Positions 1 through 7,577 of a stretch of DNA of 64,000 nt are shown in pieces; within the stretch, counting starts at the first letter, position 1, and each line of letters starts with the position of its first letter. The notes below the pieces were generated by a model. It did no database searches, was not told the DNA's origin, and saw nothing but the letters and a program-made list of their open reading frames with translations. This stretch comes from Mangrovimonas sp. YM274. Its GTDB lineage: Bacteria; Bacteroidota; Bacteroidia; Flavobacteriales; Flavobacteriaceae. The stretch is taken from NCBI RefSeq assembly GCF_030908385.1, contig NZ_CP133091.1, forward strand, positions 372,001 to 436,000, written 5' to 3'. The position numbers and the translations under genes were made by a program.

Positions 1-213
1 TCATTTGGACAAGGGGTGAATTTTACTGCCGGCTTGGATAAAATTAGAACATCACCAGACCATGGAACAGCTTATGAAATTGCGGGAAAGAATCAAGCAG
101 ACGAGAGTTCTTTTAAAGAAGCTGTATTTATGGCTCTTAAGATTTATAAAAATAGAAGTGAGTATGAGATACTTTCAAAAAATCCATTAAAAAAGGCGCC
201 AAAAAAGATATAA
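1..213 (+). CDS. pdxA: 4-hydroxythreonine-4-phosphate dehydrogenase, C-terminal part
   Basis: This is the last 70 codons of a gene whose start lies before the window. The frame is open from base 1. PdxA oxidises 4-phosphohydroxy-L-threonine with NAD in the DXP-dependent pathway to pyridoxal 5'-phosphate. The visible part contains the family's C-terminal segment, GVNFTAGL followed by [16 protein letters not shown], which carries the conserved histidine of the metal and substrate site. It ends in a basic tail rich in Lys and Pro. Sixty bases and a promoter separate it from the next gene, so the two are probably not strictly co-transcribed. Confidence 0.9.
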   Translation, partial: SFGQGVNFTAGLDKIRTSPDHGTAYEIAGKNQADESSFKEAVFMALKIYKNRSEYEILSKNPLKKAPKKI

Positions 214-255
214 ACATTTTTTGTTTATAACAAGTAGTAATAAATAAAAAATTTA

Positions 256-263
256 TATATTTG
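256..263 (+). promoter_or_regulatory. -7 box of the YceD-rpmF transcript
   Basis: TATATTTG is a full match to the Bacteroidetes -7 consensus TAnnTTTG. I see no good TTTG at the -33 position. A start of transcription 5-7 bases downstream (about 268-270) would leave only about 5 bases before the ATG at 274 but about 17 before the ATG at 286, which bears on the choice of start codon. Confidence 0.6.
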
Positions 264-285
264 CAGGCTCAAAATGACAGTGACT

Positions 286-825
286 ATGAAGCCCTTAAAA
301 GAATATACCATACAATTTGTAGGTTTAAAGGTTGGAAAGCATCATTTTGATTATCAAATTGATAATAAGTTCTTTGAGCATTTTGAGTACGAAGAGTTCA
401 ACGATGTGAATATTGATACCCATTTGGATTTTGAAAAGAAATCCACTTTAATGGAGTTGCATTTTTCTGTTGAAGGTACTGTGAATGTGAATTGCGATGT
501 AACTAATGAACCGTTTGACCAAGACATTAAAGGTCATTTTGATTTGGTTGTGAAGTTTGGAGAGGACTACAATGATGAATATGAAGACATATTGATTTTG
601 CCTCACGGAGAGTATGAATTGAATGTTGCGCAATACATTTACGAATTAATAATATTGTCGGTGCCTGCCAAGCGTGTGCACCCAGGTGTTATGGACGGTT
701 CATTGCAATCAGACGTACTTAAAAAGTTGGAAGAGTTGAGCCCAAAAGGCGAAAAAGAAACTAAAACATCGGAGGAGATAGACCCTCGTTGGAATACATT
801 AAAAAAACTATTAACGGATAAATAA
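286..825 (+). CDS. YceD/DUF177 family protein
   Basis: A 179-residue protein of the DUF177 (YceD) family, which is widely encoded just before ribosomal protein L32 and the fatty-acid genes. The family has been linked to 23S rRNA accumulation and L32 handling, but its reaction is unknown. An acidic central stretch ([14 protein letters not shown]) holds the family's degraded cysteine region. An in-frame ATG also lies at 274 (183 residues). I prefer 286 because [11 protein letters not shown] resembles the usual family start and because the -7 box at 256-263 would give the upstream ATG almost no leader. It ends 8 bases before rpmF, so the two form an operon. Confidence 0.85.
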   Translation: MKPLKEYTIQFVGLKVGKHHFDYQIDNKFFEHFEYEEFNDVNIDTHLDFEKKSTLMELHFSVEGTVNVNCDVTNEPFDQDIKGHFDLVVKFGEDYNDEYEDILILPHGEYELNVAQYIYELIILSVPAKRVHPGVMDGSLQSDVLKKLEELSPKGEKETKTSEEIDPRWNTLKKLLTDK

Positions 826-833
826 CATATAAA

Positions 834-1037
834 ATGGCACATCCTAAAAGAAAGATTTCTAAAACAAGAAGAGATAAGAGAAGAACACATTATAAAGCAT
901 CTGTACCTCAGATAGCTACGTGTCCTACTACAGGAGAAGCTCACTTATACCACAGAGCTCATTGGCACGAAGGAAAGTTATACTATAGAGGTCAAGTGCT
1001 TATTGACAACTCTGAGAAAGAAGAGAATTTAGCATAA
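834..1037 (+). CDS. rpmF: 50S ribosomal protein L32
   Basis: A 67-residue basic protein opening [17 protein letters not shown], the standard L32 start. It binds 23S rRNA near the peptidyl-transferase side of the large subunit. The zinc-type Cys pairs found in some L32 proteins are mostly absent: one Cys is left in IATCPTTGE. The histidine-rich centre ([17 protein letters not shown]) is typical of the Bacteroidetes form. The acidic tail EKEENLA is also usual there. It is the second gene of the YceD-rpmF unit and is followed by a strong terminator. Confidence 0.97.
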   Translation: MAHPKRKISKTRRDKRRTHYKASVPQIATCPTTGEAHLYHRAHWHEGKLYYRGQVLIDNSEKEENLA

Positions 1038-1058
1038 GTATTATGCATGCATATAATA

Positions 1059-1085
1059 AAACGCTCAGCAATGAGCGTTTTTTTT
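1059..1085 (+). terminator. Intrinsic terminator after rpmF
   Basis: A perfect 9-bp stem (AAACGCTCA/TGAGCGTTT) with a GCAA loop runs straight into a T tract. It closes the YceD-rpmF transcript, so fabH must have its own promoter in 1086-1216. That gap contains only imperfect TAnnTTTG matches, for example TATTTTGC near 1181. Confidence 0.9.
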
Positions 1086-1216
1086 ATGATTAATTTTTTA
1101 AAGTCTCAAAAACAAGTTAATTTGCGCCGTAGTTGACTAAAAAAGTAGTAATTTCGTCAAAATTTACTTGTTTTTGGCCTATTTTGCCAAAATTTTGGAT
1201 AACTAATAAATAAGTA

Positions 1217-2212
1217 ATGAGTAAAATCACAGCGGCAATTACAGCTGTAGGCGCCTATCTTCCCGATTTTGTATTATCAAATAAAGTTCTAGAAACTATG
1301 GTTGATACAAATGATGAATGGATTACTACTAGAACGGGAATCAAAGAAAGGCGAATACTTAAAAAAGAAGGGGCAGGAACATCTTACCTTGCCATCAAAG
1401 CAGCAGAAAATTTAATGGAGCGCAAGCAGGTGGATCCCAAAGAAATTGATTTGGTGATCGTAGCCACGGCTACACCAGATTTAATGGTGGCATCTACGGC
1501 AGTTTATGTGGCTTCAGAAATTGGTGCAACCAATGCATTTGCTTACGACTTGCAAGCGGCATGTTCAAGTTTCCTTTATGGTATGTCTACTGCAGCAGCC
1601 TATATCGAGTCTGGTCGTTATAAAAAAGTATTGTTGATTGGAGCCGACAAAATGTCTTCCATTATTGATTATACGGACCGGACGACCTGTATCATCTTTG
1701 GAGACGGTGCCGGTGCAGCGCTATTTGAACCAAATACCGAAGGGCTTGGGCTTCAAGATGAATATTTGAGAAGTGATGGGGCTGGAAGAGAGTTTCTTAA
1801 AATTGAAGCGGGGGGGTCTATCTTACCTGCCAATGAAGATACTGTAAAAAATGGCCAGCATTTTGTTCATCAAGACGGGCGTACGGTATTTAAGTTTGCT
1901 GTATCCAATATGGCTGATGTTGCCGAAAAAATCATGAAGCGTAATAACCTTAACCATGAGGATGTGTCTTGGTTGGTGCCACACCAAGCAAACTTGCGTA
2001 TTATTGATGCAACTGCCAATAGAATGAGCCTTCCTGAGGAAAAGGTTCTTAAAAATATCCATCGTTATGGAAATACAACTTCGGCCACTTTGCCGTTGTT
2101 ATTAAGTGATTTCGAGTCACAATTCAAAAAAGGAGATAATTTAATTTTTGCTGCCTTTGGAGGCGGATTTACTTGGGGATCGGTCTATTTAAAATGGGCC
2201 TACAATTCCTAA
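1217..2212 (+). CDS. fabH: Beta-ketoacyl-ACP synthase III
   Basis: FabH (331 residues) condenses an acyl-CoA starter with malonyl-ACP to begin fatty-acid chains. The thiolase-fold catalytic triad is visible: Cys116 in AACSSF, His256 in VPHQAN and Asn286 in YGNTTSA. GDGAGAALF is the conserved glycine-rich segment. Length and start are normal for the family. In Flavobacteria the starter is often branched, but specificity cannot be read here. It lies 35 bp before accB, which fits an initiation module (FabH, AccB, AccC) producing the first condensation and its malonyl donor. Confidence 0.95.
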   Translation: MSKITAAITAVGAYLPDFVLSNKVLETMVDTNDEWITTRTGIKERRILKKEGAGTSYLAIKAAENLMERKQVDPKEIDLVIVATATPDLMVASTAVYVASEIGATNAFAYDLQAACSSFLYGMSTAAAYIESGRYKKVLLIGADKMSSIIDYTDRTTCIIFGDGAGAALFEPNTEGLGLQDEYLRSDGAGREFLKIEAGGSILPANEDTVKNGQHFVHQDGRTVFKFAVSNMADVAEKIMKRNNLNHEDVSWLVPHQANLRIIDATANRMSLPEEKVLKNIHRYGNTTSATLPLLLSDFESQFKKGDNLIFAAFGGGFTWGSVYLKWAYNS

Positions 2213-2247
2213 TTCTTAAACTAAACTAATAATATAATTAAACTATT

Positions 2248-2736
2248 ATGGATATAAAGGAAATTCAAAACTTAATCAAATTTGTAGCCAAATCTGGTGC
2301 AAGTGAGGTTAAATTGGAAATGGACGATATCAAGATCACCATTAAGACAGGAAGTGAAGATAAGGGTGAATCTACTACCATCTTACAACAAATCCCAGTT
2401 AACAATCCTATAGCACAAGCGCCTCCAGTAGCAGAGGTGCAAGCTACTGTACCTGCAGCGGCTCCCGCAGCAGCTCCAGCGGATGACAATTCAAAATATG
2501 TAACTATAAAGTCTCCTATCATCGGTACGTTCTACCGCAAACCTGCTCCAGACAAACCTGTATTTGTTGAGGTAGGTAGCACGATTAAAGAAGGAGATGT
2601 GCTTTGTGTAATCGAAGCCATGAAATTATTCAACGAGATAGAATCTGAAATTTCAGGTAAAATCGTAAAAATATTGGTGGACGATGCCTCTCCAGTAGAG
2701 TTTGATCAACCATTATTTTTAGTGGACCCATCTTAA
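2248..2736 (+). CDS. accB: Biotin carboxyl carrier protein of acetyl-CoA carboxylase
   Basis: AccB (162 residues) carries the biotin that moves carboxylate from AccC to the carboxyltransferase. The N-terminal helix region (about 1-35) is followed by an Ala/Pro-rich hinge (about 57-80) and a C-terminal biotinyl domain. Lys126 in CVIEAMKLFNE is the biotinylation site. Residues YRKPAPDKPVFVEVG form the protruding thumb typical of AccB. It lies between fabH and accC and is presumably co-transcribed with both. Confidence 0.97.
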   Translation: MDIKEIQNLIKFVAKSGASEVKLEMDDIKITIKTGSEDKGESTTILQQIPVNNPIAQAPPVAEVQATVPAAAPAAAPADDNSKYVTIKSPIIGTFYRKPAPDKPVFVEVGSTIKEGDVLCVIEAMKLFNEIESEISGKIVKILVDDASPVEFDQPLFLVDPS

Positions 2737-2818
2737 TGTAAAATCCCAATTTTCAATTCCAAAACCTGGAGAGGTGCTTCGGGATTTGTTTTTTGAATAT
2801 TGAAAATTTGAAGAATTT

Positions 2819-4174
2819 ATGTTTAAAAAAATATTAGTTGCCAATCGAGGAGAAATTGCACTACGTGTAATTAGAACTTGTAAGGAAATGGGCATTAAAA
2901 CGGTAGCCGTATATTCTACGGCAGATGCCGATAGTTTGCACGTTAAATTTGCCGATGAAGCGGTTTGTATTGGTCCTGCCCCTAGTTCAGAATCTTACTT
3001 AAAAATGTCAAATATTATTGCAGCTGCAGAAATTACCAATGCAGATGCAATTCACCCAGGTTATGGATTCTTGTCTGAAAATGCCAAGTTTTCAAAGATC
3101 TGTGAAGAACACGATATCAAGTTTATTGGTGCGTCTCCTGAAATGATTTCGAAAATGGGAGACAAGGCCACTGCAAAAGCAACCATGAAGGAAGCTGGCG
3201 TGCCGTGTGTACCTGGTAGTGATGGAATTATTGCCAGTTACGAGGAGTGCGAAAAGTTGGCCGAGGAAGTTGGTTATCCTGTAATGCTGAAGGCTACTGC
3301 CGGAGGTGGTGGTAAAGGAATGCGTGCTGTTTGGAAGGCCGAAGACCTTAAAAACGCATGGGATTCCGCCAGACAGGAATCTAAAGCAGCCTTTGGAAAC
3401 GATGATATGTACATGGAAAAACTTATTGAAGAGCCAAGACATATCGAGATCCAAATTGTTGGAGATTCTAGAGGGAAAGCATGTCACTTGTCAGAGCGTG
3501 ACTGTTCTATCCAACGTCGTCACCAAAAATTGACAGAGGAAGTGCCATCACCATTCATGACCGATGAGTTGCGTACCAAAATGGGGGACGCAGCGGTAAA
3601 GGCGGCAGAGTACATTAAATACGAAGGTGCGGGAACCATTGAATTCTTGGTGGATAAGCACCGTAACTTCTACTTCATGGAAATGAATACGCGTATCCAA
3701 GTAGAGCACCCAATTACAGAGCAGGTAATTGATTTCGACTTGATCCGTGAGCAAATTTTGGTGGCTGCTGGTGTGCCAATTTCTGGTAAAAACTACGAGC
3801 CAAACTTACATTCCATTGAATGTAGAATCAATGCTGAAGACCCGTTTAATGATTTCAGACCGTCACCAGGTAGAATTACTACATTGCATGCCCCAGGAGG
3901 CCATGGTGTACGTTTGGATACCCACGTTTATGCAGGGTATACCATTCCTCCAAACTATGACTCTATGATTGCAAAGTTGATAACAACAGCTCAAACAAGA
4001 GAAGAAGCTATCAATAAAATGAAGCGTGCTTTGGATGAGTTCGTGATTGAAGGAATTAAAACAACCATTCCTTTCCACAGACAGTTGATGGACCACCCAG
4101 ATTATCTTGCCGGAAACTATACCACCAAGTTTATGGAAGGTTTCAAAATGCAAGATCTTAAGGAAGAAGAATAA
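2819..4174 (+). CDS. accC: Acetyl-CoA carboxylase, biotin carboxylase subunit
   Basis: AccC (451 residues) uses ATP and bicarbonate to carboxylate the biotin of AccB. The ATP-grasp fold is complete: the N-terminal [12 protein letters not shown] motif, the glycine-rich ATP loop GGGGKGMR at 162-169, and the active-site segment [15 protein letters not shown] containing the catalytic Arg and Glu residues. The length matches stand-alone biotin carboxylases. The 82-bp gap after accB contains a weak long-loop inverted repeat (AAATCCC...GGGATTT) but no clear terminator, so I read the two as one operon. It is followed by a terminator. Confidence 0.97.
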   Translation: MFKKILVANRGEIALRVIRTCKEMGIKTVAVYSTADADSLHVKFADEAVCIGPAPSSESYLKMSNIIAAAEITNADAIHPGYGFLSENAKFSKICEEHDIKFIGASPEMISKMGDKATAKATMKEAGVPCVPGSDGIIASYEECEKLAEEVGYPVMLKATAGGGGKGMRAVWKAEDLKNAWDSARQESKAAFGNDDMYMEKLIEEPRHIEIQIVGDSRGKACHLSERDCSIQRRHQKLTEEVPSPFMTDELRTKMGDAAVKAAEYIKYEGAGTIEFLVDKHRNFYFMEMNTRIQVEHPITEQVIDFDLIREQILVAAGVPISGKNYEPNLHSIECRINAEDPFNDFRPSPGRITTLHAPGGHGVRLDTHVYAGYTIPPNYDSMIAKLITTAQTREEAINKMKRALDEFVIEGIKTTIPFHRQLMDHPDYLAGNYTTKFMEGFKMQDLKEEE

Positions 4175-4197
4175 CATATTCCTATAAAATAATAAAG

Positions 4198-4227
4198 ACT
4201 CCGAATTGTAAAGTTCGGAGTTTTTTT
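4198..4227 (+). terminator. Intrinsic terminator after accC
   Basis: An 8-bp stem ACTCCGAA/TTCGGAGT with an 8-base loop is followed by a run of T. It ends the fabH-accB-accC transcript. Confidence 0.9.
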
Positions 4228-4345
4228 ATGGTGTTCTTTTGCCCAAAAGTATTTGGCCAAAAGTCAGGCTGTCCGTTGTATCTTTTTGTGAAAAACAAAA
4301 AGGATGTCACTTCCATCCTTAACACGAAAACAGTAACTTCGTAAT

Positions 4346-5461
4346 ATGAATTGGTCTTTTTGGGAAATACAATCTTGGTTCTCCAATGTCGATTTTACCA
4401 TTGTTGGCAGTGGTATTGTTGGGTTGAACTGCGCTTTGTATTTAAAGCAAAAATATCCAAAGGCCAAAATCCTTGTTTTGGAAAAGGGCATCTTGCCTCA
4501 GGGAGCCAGTACCAAAAATGCCGGTTTTGCCTGTTTTGGGAGTCTTAGTGAGATTTTGGAGGATTTACAGTCCCATGATGAGGAAACTGTATTTCAATTG
4601 GTGCAAAAGCGTGTGAAGGGCTTAAAACTATTACGTCAAAATTTAAGTGATAGTGTTATTGATTTTAAACAACACGGAGGTTACGAACTGTTTACTCATG
4701 CACAGAGTGCTTTATTTGATGCTTGTTTGGAGCAAATGGAATCTGTTAACAAGTTGCTACGCCCTTTGTTTGAGGAAGACGTATTTGTCCTGAAGGAAAA
4801 TACATTTGGCTTTCAAAATGTGCAAAACAAATTTCTATACACGCCTTATGAAGGTCAGATTGATACTGGAAAAATGATGGAGGCTTTACTTTGTAAAGTT
4901 CAGTCATTGGGGGTGAAAATCTTAAATAACGTCGTTGTTGAAGGCTATTCGGAAACCAATACAGGTGTAGTTATAAAAACGAAGGATTTTGAAGTTTCAA
5001 CTTCCAAATTATTTGTGGCCACCAACGGATTTGCGTCCCATCTTTTAAACGAAACCGTCTTGCCGGCAAGAGCTCAAGTGCTGGTAACCAACCCTATCAA
5101 AAACTTACCGTTTAAAGGCACCTTTCATTTGGATAGAGGGTATTATTATTTCAGAAATGTTGGGGGTAGAATACTCTTTGGAGGTGGTCGAAACTTAGAT
5201 TTTAAAACAGAGGAAACCACACAATTTGGACTTACGGAATTGGTTCAAAATCAATTGGAAGATTTGCTTAAAAATACAATATTACCAAAGATACCATTTA
5301 AAATTGAAAACCGATGGAGTGGTATTATGGGGGTTGGCTCCCAAAAGAATTCAATAGTAAAGCAAGTGTCCAACAATGTGTTTTGTGGTGTAAGATTGGG
5401 GGGAATGGGTGTAGCCATTGGGAGTTTAGTCGGGATGGAATTAGCTGAATTGTTAGAATGA
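4346..5461 (+). CDS. FAD-dependent oxidoreductase of the DAO family
   Basis: A 371-residue flavoprotein of the glycine/D-amino-acid oxidase (DAO, PF01266) superfamily. The N-terminal Rossmann motif is VGSGIVGLNCALYL, with the acidic end of strand two at VLEKG, and the C-terminal FAD-closing segment is GVRLGGMGVAIGSLVG. There is no signal peptide, so it is cytoplasmic or membrane-associated. The substrate is not evident. It starts 4 bases after a -7-like box (TAACTTCG, 4334-4341), which would imply an almost leaderless mRNA. It ends 4 bp before mtgA and heads that operon. Confidence 0.85.
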   Translation: MNWSFWEIQSWFSNVDFTIVGSGIVGLNCALYLKQKYPKAKILVLEKGILPQGASTKNAGFACFGSLSEILEDLQSHDEETVFQLVQKRVKGLKLLRQNLSDSVIDFKQHGGYELFTHAQSALFDACLEQMESVNKLLRPLFEEDVFVLKENTFGFQNVQNKFLYTPYEGQIDTGKMMEALLCKVQSLGVKILNNVVVEGYSETNTGVVIKTKDFEVSTSKLFVATNGFASHLLNETVLPARAQVLVTNPIKNLPFKGTFHLDRGYYYFRNVGGRILFGGGRNLDFKTEETTQFGLTELVQNQLEDLLKNTILPKIPFKIENRWSGIMGVGSQKNSIVKQVSNNVFCGVRLGGMGVAIGSLVGMELAELLE

Positions 5462-5465
5462 TATC

Positions 5466-6161
5466 ATGAAAAGACTTTTACGATTTCTTATAAAACTTAT
5501 TTTTCTGTGGATTATTCTTTCTGCAGGTTTTGTCATTATCTATCGTTGGGTGCCAGTTCCAATCACACCGCTGATGGTAATTCGGTATTATGAACAACCA
5601 AAGGAGAAAGAGAGACAAATGTGGAAACACGATTGGGAACCTTTGGAAGCGATTTCCAAAAATCTACAATTGGCAGTAATTTGTAGTGAGGACCAGACCT
5701 TTGTAAAGCACCATGGTTTTGACGTAAAAGCCATTGAAAAGGCCTATGAAAATAACAAAAAAGGTAAGCGGATTATAGGAGGAAGTACCATCAGCCAACA
5801 AACGGCTAAAAATGTGTTTTTATGGCCAGGACGTAGTTGGTTGCGCAAAGGATTGGAAGCGTATTTCACATTTTTAATTGAATTGGTTTGGCCAAAGGAA
5901 CGTATCATTGAGGTGTACCTTAACAGCATTGAAATGGGAGATGGTATTTATGGAGCAGAAGCCGCTTCTAGCTATTGGTTTAAAAAGCCTGCCAGTAAAT
6001 TAACCCAATATGAGGCAGCCGCTATTGCGGCAATTTTACCCAATCCAAGACATTACAAAGCTCAACCTGCCACAACATACATTCAGGGGAGAAAGGAGTG
6101 GATTGTTAAACAAATGGGCTTTTATGGACCTTTAGATTATTCTGTTCCCAATGAAGAATAA
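5466..6161 (+). CDS. mtgA: Monofunctional peptidoglycan glycosyltransferase
   Basis: MtgA (231 residues) polymerises lipid II into glycan strands at the inner membrane. One N-terminal transmembrane helix (about 8-27) is followed by a GT51 domain. The motifs are in order: SEDQTFVKHHGFD with catalytic Glu75, GGSTISQQTAKNVFLWPGRS, KERIIEVYLNSIEMG with the second conserved Glu, and AAIAAILPNPRHYK. There is no transpeptidase domain, so it is not a class A PBP. It overlaps the next gene by 11 bp, which suggests translational coupling. Confidence 0.95.
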   Translation: MKRLLRFLIKLIFLWIILSAGFVIIYRWVPVPITPLMVIRYYEQPKEKERQMWKHDWEPLEAISKNLQLAVICSEDQTFVKHHGFDVKAIEKAYENNKKGKRIIGGSTISQQTAKNVFLWPGRSWLRKGLEAYFTFLIELVWPKERIIEVYLNSIEMGDGIYGAEAASSYWFKKPASKLTQYEAAAIAAILPNPRHYKAQPATTYIQGRKEWIVKQMGFYGPLDYSVPNEE

Positions 6162-6612
6162 AGAATTAATAAAACCTAAGTTGCTGCATCAATGTATGGA
6201 ATTGATAGACGCTCGGTTGAAGGTCAGCCAACAAAGTATTCTGGATATTCAAGAATCACTAAATTCCGAAACCAAAAGCAGTGCGGGAGATAAGCATGAA
6301 ACAGGCCGTGCTATGTTGCAATTGGAACGGGAAAAGGCAGGTCAACAATTAGCAGAACTGGAACGTACTAAAGCTGTTCTATCCAAAATAAATCCTAACA
6401 GTAGCCCTAAAATAATTGGTTTGGGGAGTGTGGTATTTACCGATAAAGGTAATTATTTTATAGCTGTAAGTTTGGGAGAACTGAATATTGAAAACACGTC
6501 TATTTATGCTATTTCTGCAGCCACTCCAATTGGGCAATTGCTAATGGGGAAACAGGTTGGGAAGGAGATTGCTTTTAGAGGAAACAAAATGATAATTCTA
6601 GAAACTATTTAG
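6151..6612 (+). CDS. GreA/GreB C-terminal-like coiled-coil protein
   Basis: A 153-residue cytoplasmic protein. Residues about 5-80 form a charged helical hairpin (QLEREKAGQQLAELERTKAV), and the C-terminus holds SAATPIGQLLMGKQVGKEIAF, which resembles the FKBP-like domain of GreA/GreB factors (SPLGKALLGKKVGD). This layout suggests a Gre-factor relative that acts in the RNA polymerase secondary channel, but the acidic tip residues of true Gre factors are not evident. Relatives have been labelled 3-oxoacyl-ACP synthase in some annotations. Nothing here supports that. It overlaps mtgA at its start and the convergent ABC gene by 8 bp at its end. Confidence 0.6.
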   Translation: MKNKELIKPKLLHQCMELIDARLKVSQQSILDIQESLNSETKSSAGDKHETGRAMLQLEREKAGQQLAELERTKAVLSKINPNSSPKIIGLGSVVFTDKGNYFIAVSLGELNIENTSIYAISAATPIGQLLMGKQVGKEIAFRGNKMIILETI

Positions 6613-7516
6613 AGTATTCCAAAAAAGTTGGGGTTCCCGGTTTTATATTTTCAAAATGGTTAAAAAAAACAGTATCGCCATTTAAATCTGCTTCAATCAA
6701 ATAATAATTCCCTTTAAAATAGGCTTGTTTGACGGTTGCTTTTAGGTTGGAATTTGGAACTACTTTTATCTGGTGTGCGTAAACAATATCGCCATTAAGA
6801 ATATTGAATTCTCCAAAAAAGGACGCTATTAATGGTGTTTGTGGGTTGTTGAACAAATTTTCCGGGGAATCATTGCCCACAATTTGATGCTTGTCCAAAA
6901 CAATCATTCTATCTGAAAATCCTAAAACATCTTCACTATCATGGGTGGCAACAATACAGGTAATTTTATGTCGCTTTAAATATTGAAATACATTTCGGCG
7001 TAGGGATTGTTTTTTAAAATTGTCGATGTGGCTAAAGGGCTCATCCAATAACATGATTTCGGGCTGTTTCGCCAAAGCTCTAGCTAAGGCCACACGCTGT
7101 TTTTGGCCGCCGCTTAAGGTCTTTACTTTGGTTTTGGCAAAGTTGGTCAATTCTACGACCTCCAAGAGTTCTGCGATTCTTTCTTGTTTCTCTTCAGGAT
7201 AAAAGTTGGATAAGAATTTTCCAATGTTTTCCTCTACCGATGTGAAAGGCATCAAATCAAATTCTTGGGCGACATATTTCATGAAATCGTAGCCAATGAC
7301 CAAATTGAATTTTGGTCCCAATATTTGGGTGTTTTTCCAAAAAATTTCTCCTTGGTCCAAGTCGTGCTCACCATAGAGTAGCTTTAGAAGGGTGCTTTTT
7401 CCAGAGCCACTCTCGCCAATTATGGAAAGGTGTTCACCGATGCCTACTTGAAAGTTGACATCTTTTAATACCGAATTGTCCTTATATCGAAATGATAAAT
7501 CTTTTACATGAAGCAT
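6605..7516 (-). CDS. ABC transporter ATP-binding protein
   Basis: A 303-residue ABC ATPase without fused membrane segments. Walker A is GESGSGKST (34-42), the signature LSGGQKQR starts at 134, Walker B is IMLLDEP (154-160) and the switch histidine lies in ATHDS. About 90 residues after the nucleotide-binding domain resemble the accessory OB-like domain of CysA/PotA-type importers. No permease is adjacent, so the substrate is unknown. An upstream non-ATG start exists at 7546, but the ATG at 7516 begins the domain (MLHVKDLSFRY) and lies directly behind a -7 box. Confidence 0.85.
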   Translation of the reverse strand: MLHVKDLSFRYKDNSVLKDVNFQVGIGEHLSIIGESGSGKSTLLKLLYGEHDLDQGEIFWKNTQILGPKFNLVIGYDFMKYVAQEFDLMPFTSVEENIGKFLSNFYPEEKQERIAELLEVVELTNFAKTKVKTLSGGQKQRVALARALAKQPEIMLLDEPFSHIDNFKKQSLRRNVFQYLKRHKITCIVATHDSEDVLGFSDRMIVLDKHQIVGNDSPENLFNNPQTPLIASFFGEFNILNGDIVYAHQIKVVPNSNLKATVKQAYFKGNYYLIEADLNGDTVFFNHFENIKPGTPTFLEYSK

Positions 7517-7520
7517 GCTG

Positions 7521-7528
7521 CAAAAATA
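7521..7528 (-). promoter_or_regulatory. -7 box abutting the ABC ATPase start
   Basis: On the minus strand TATTTTTG matches TAnnTTTG exactly and lies only 4 bases before the ATG at 7516. Transcription would start at or beside the start codon, giving a leaderless message. The box sits just downstream of the terminator of the neighbouring secreted-protein operon. Confidence 0.5.
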
Positions 7529-7532
7529 ACAT

Positions 7533-7559
7533 AAAAAAACGCTCATATTAGTGAGCGTT
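7533..7559 (-). terminator. Terminator of the FG-GAP/cytochrome operon
   Basis: On the minus strand, stem AACGCTCA/TGAGCGTT with a 6-base loop is followed by a T tract. It lies 19 bp past the stop codon of the FG-GAP protein and immediately upstream of the ABC ATPase promoter. Confidence 0.85.
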
Positions 7560-7577
7560 CTTTCAATGTTATGAATT

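Noticed and set aside
2737-2818. Terminator or attenuator between accB and accC (AAATCCC...GGGATTT)
   Set aside because: The loop would be about 32 bases and the T run is interrupted. Too weak to call, and the gene order argues for one operon.
3092-3487. 131-codon minus-strand frame within accC
   Set aside because: Shadow of the accC coding sequence. Low-complexity translation and no promoter.
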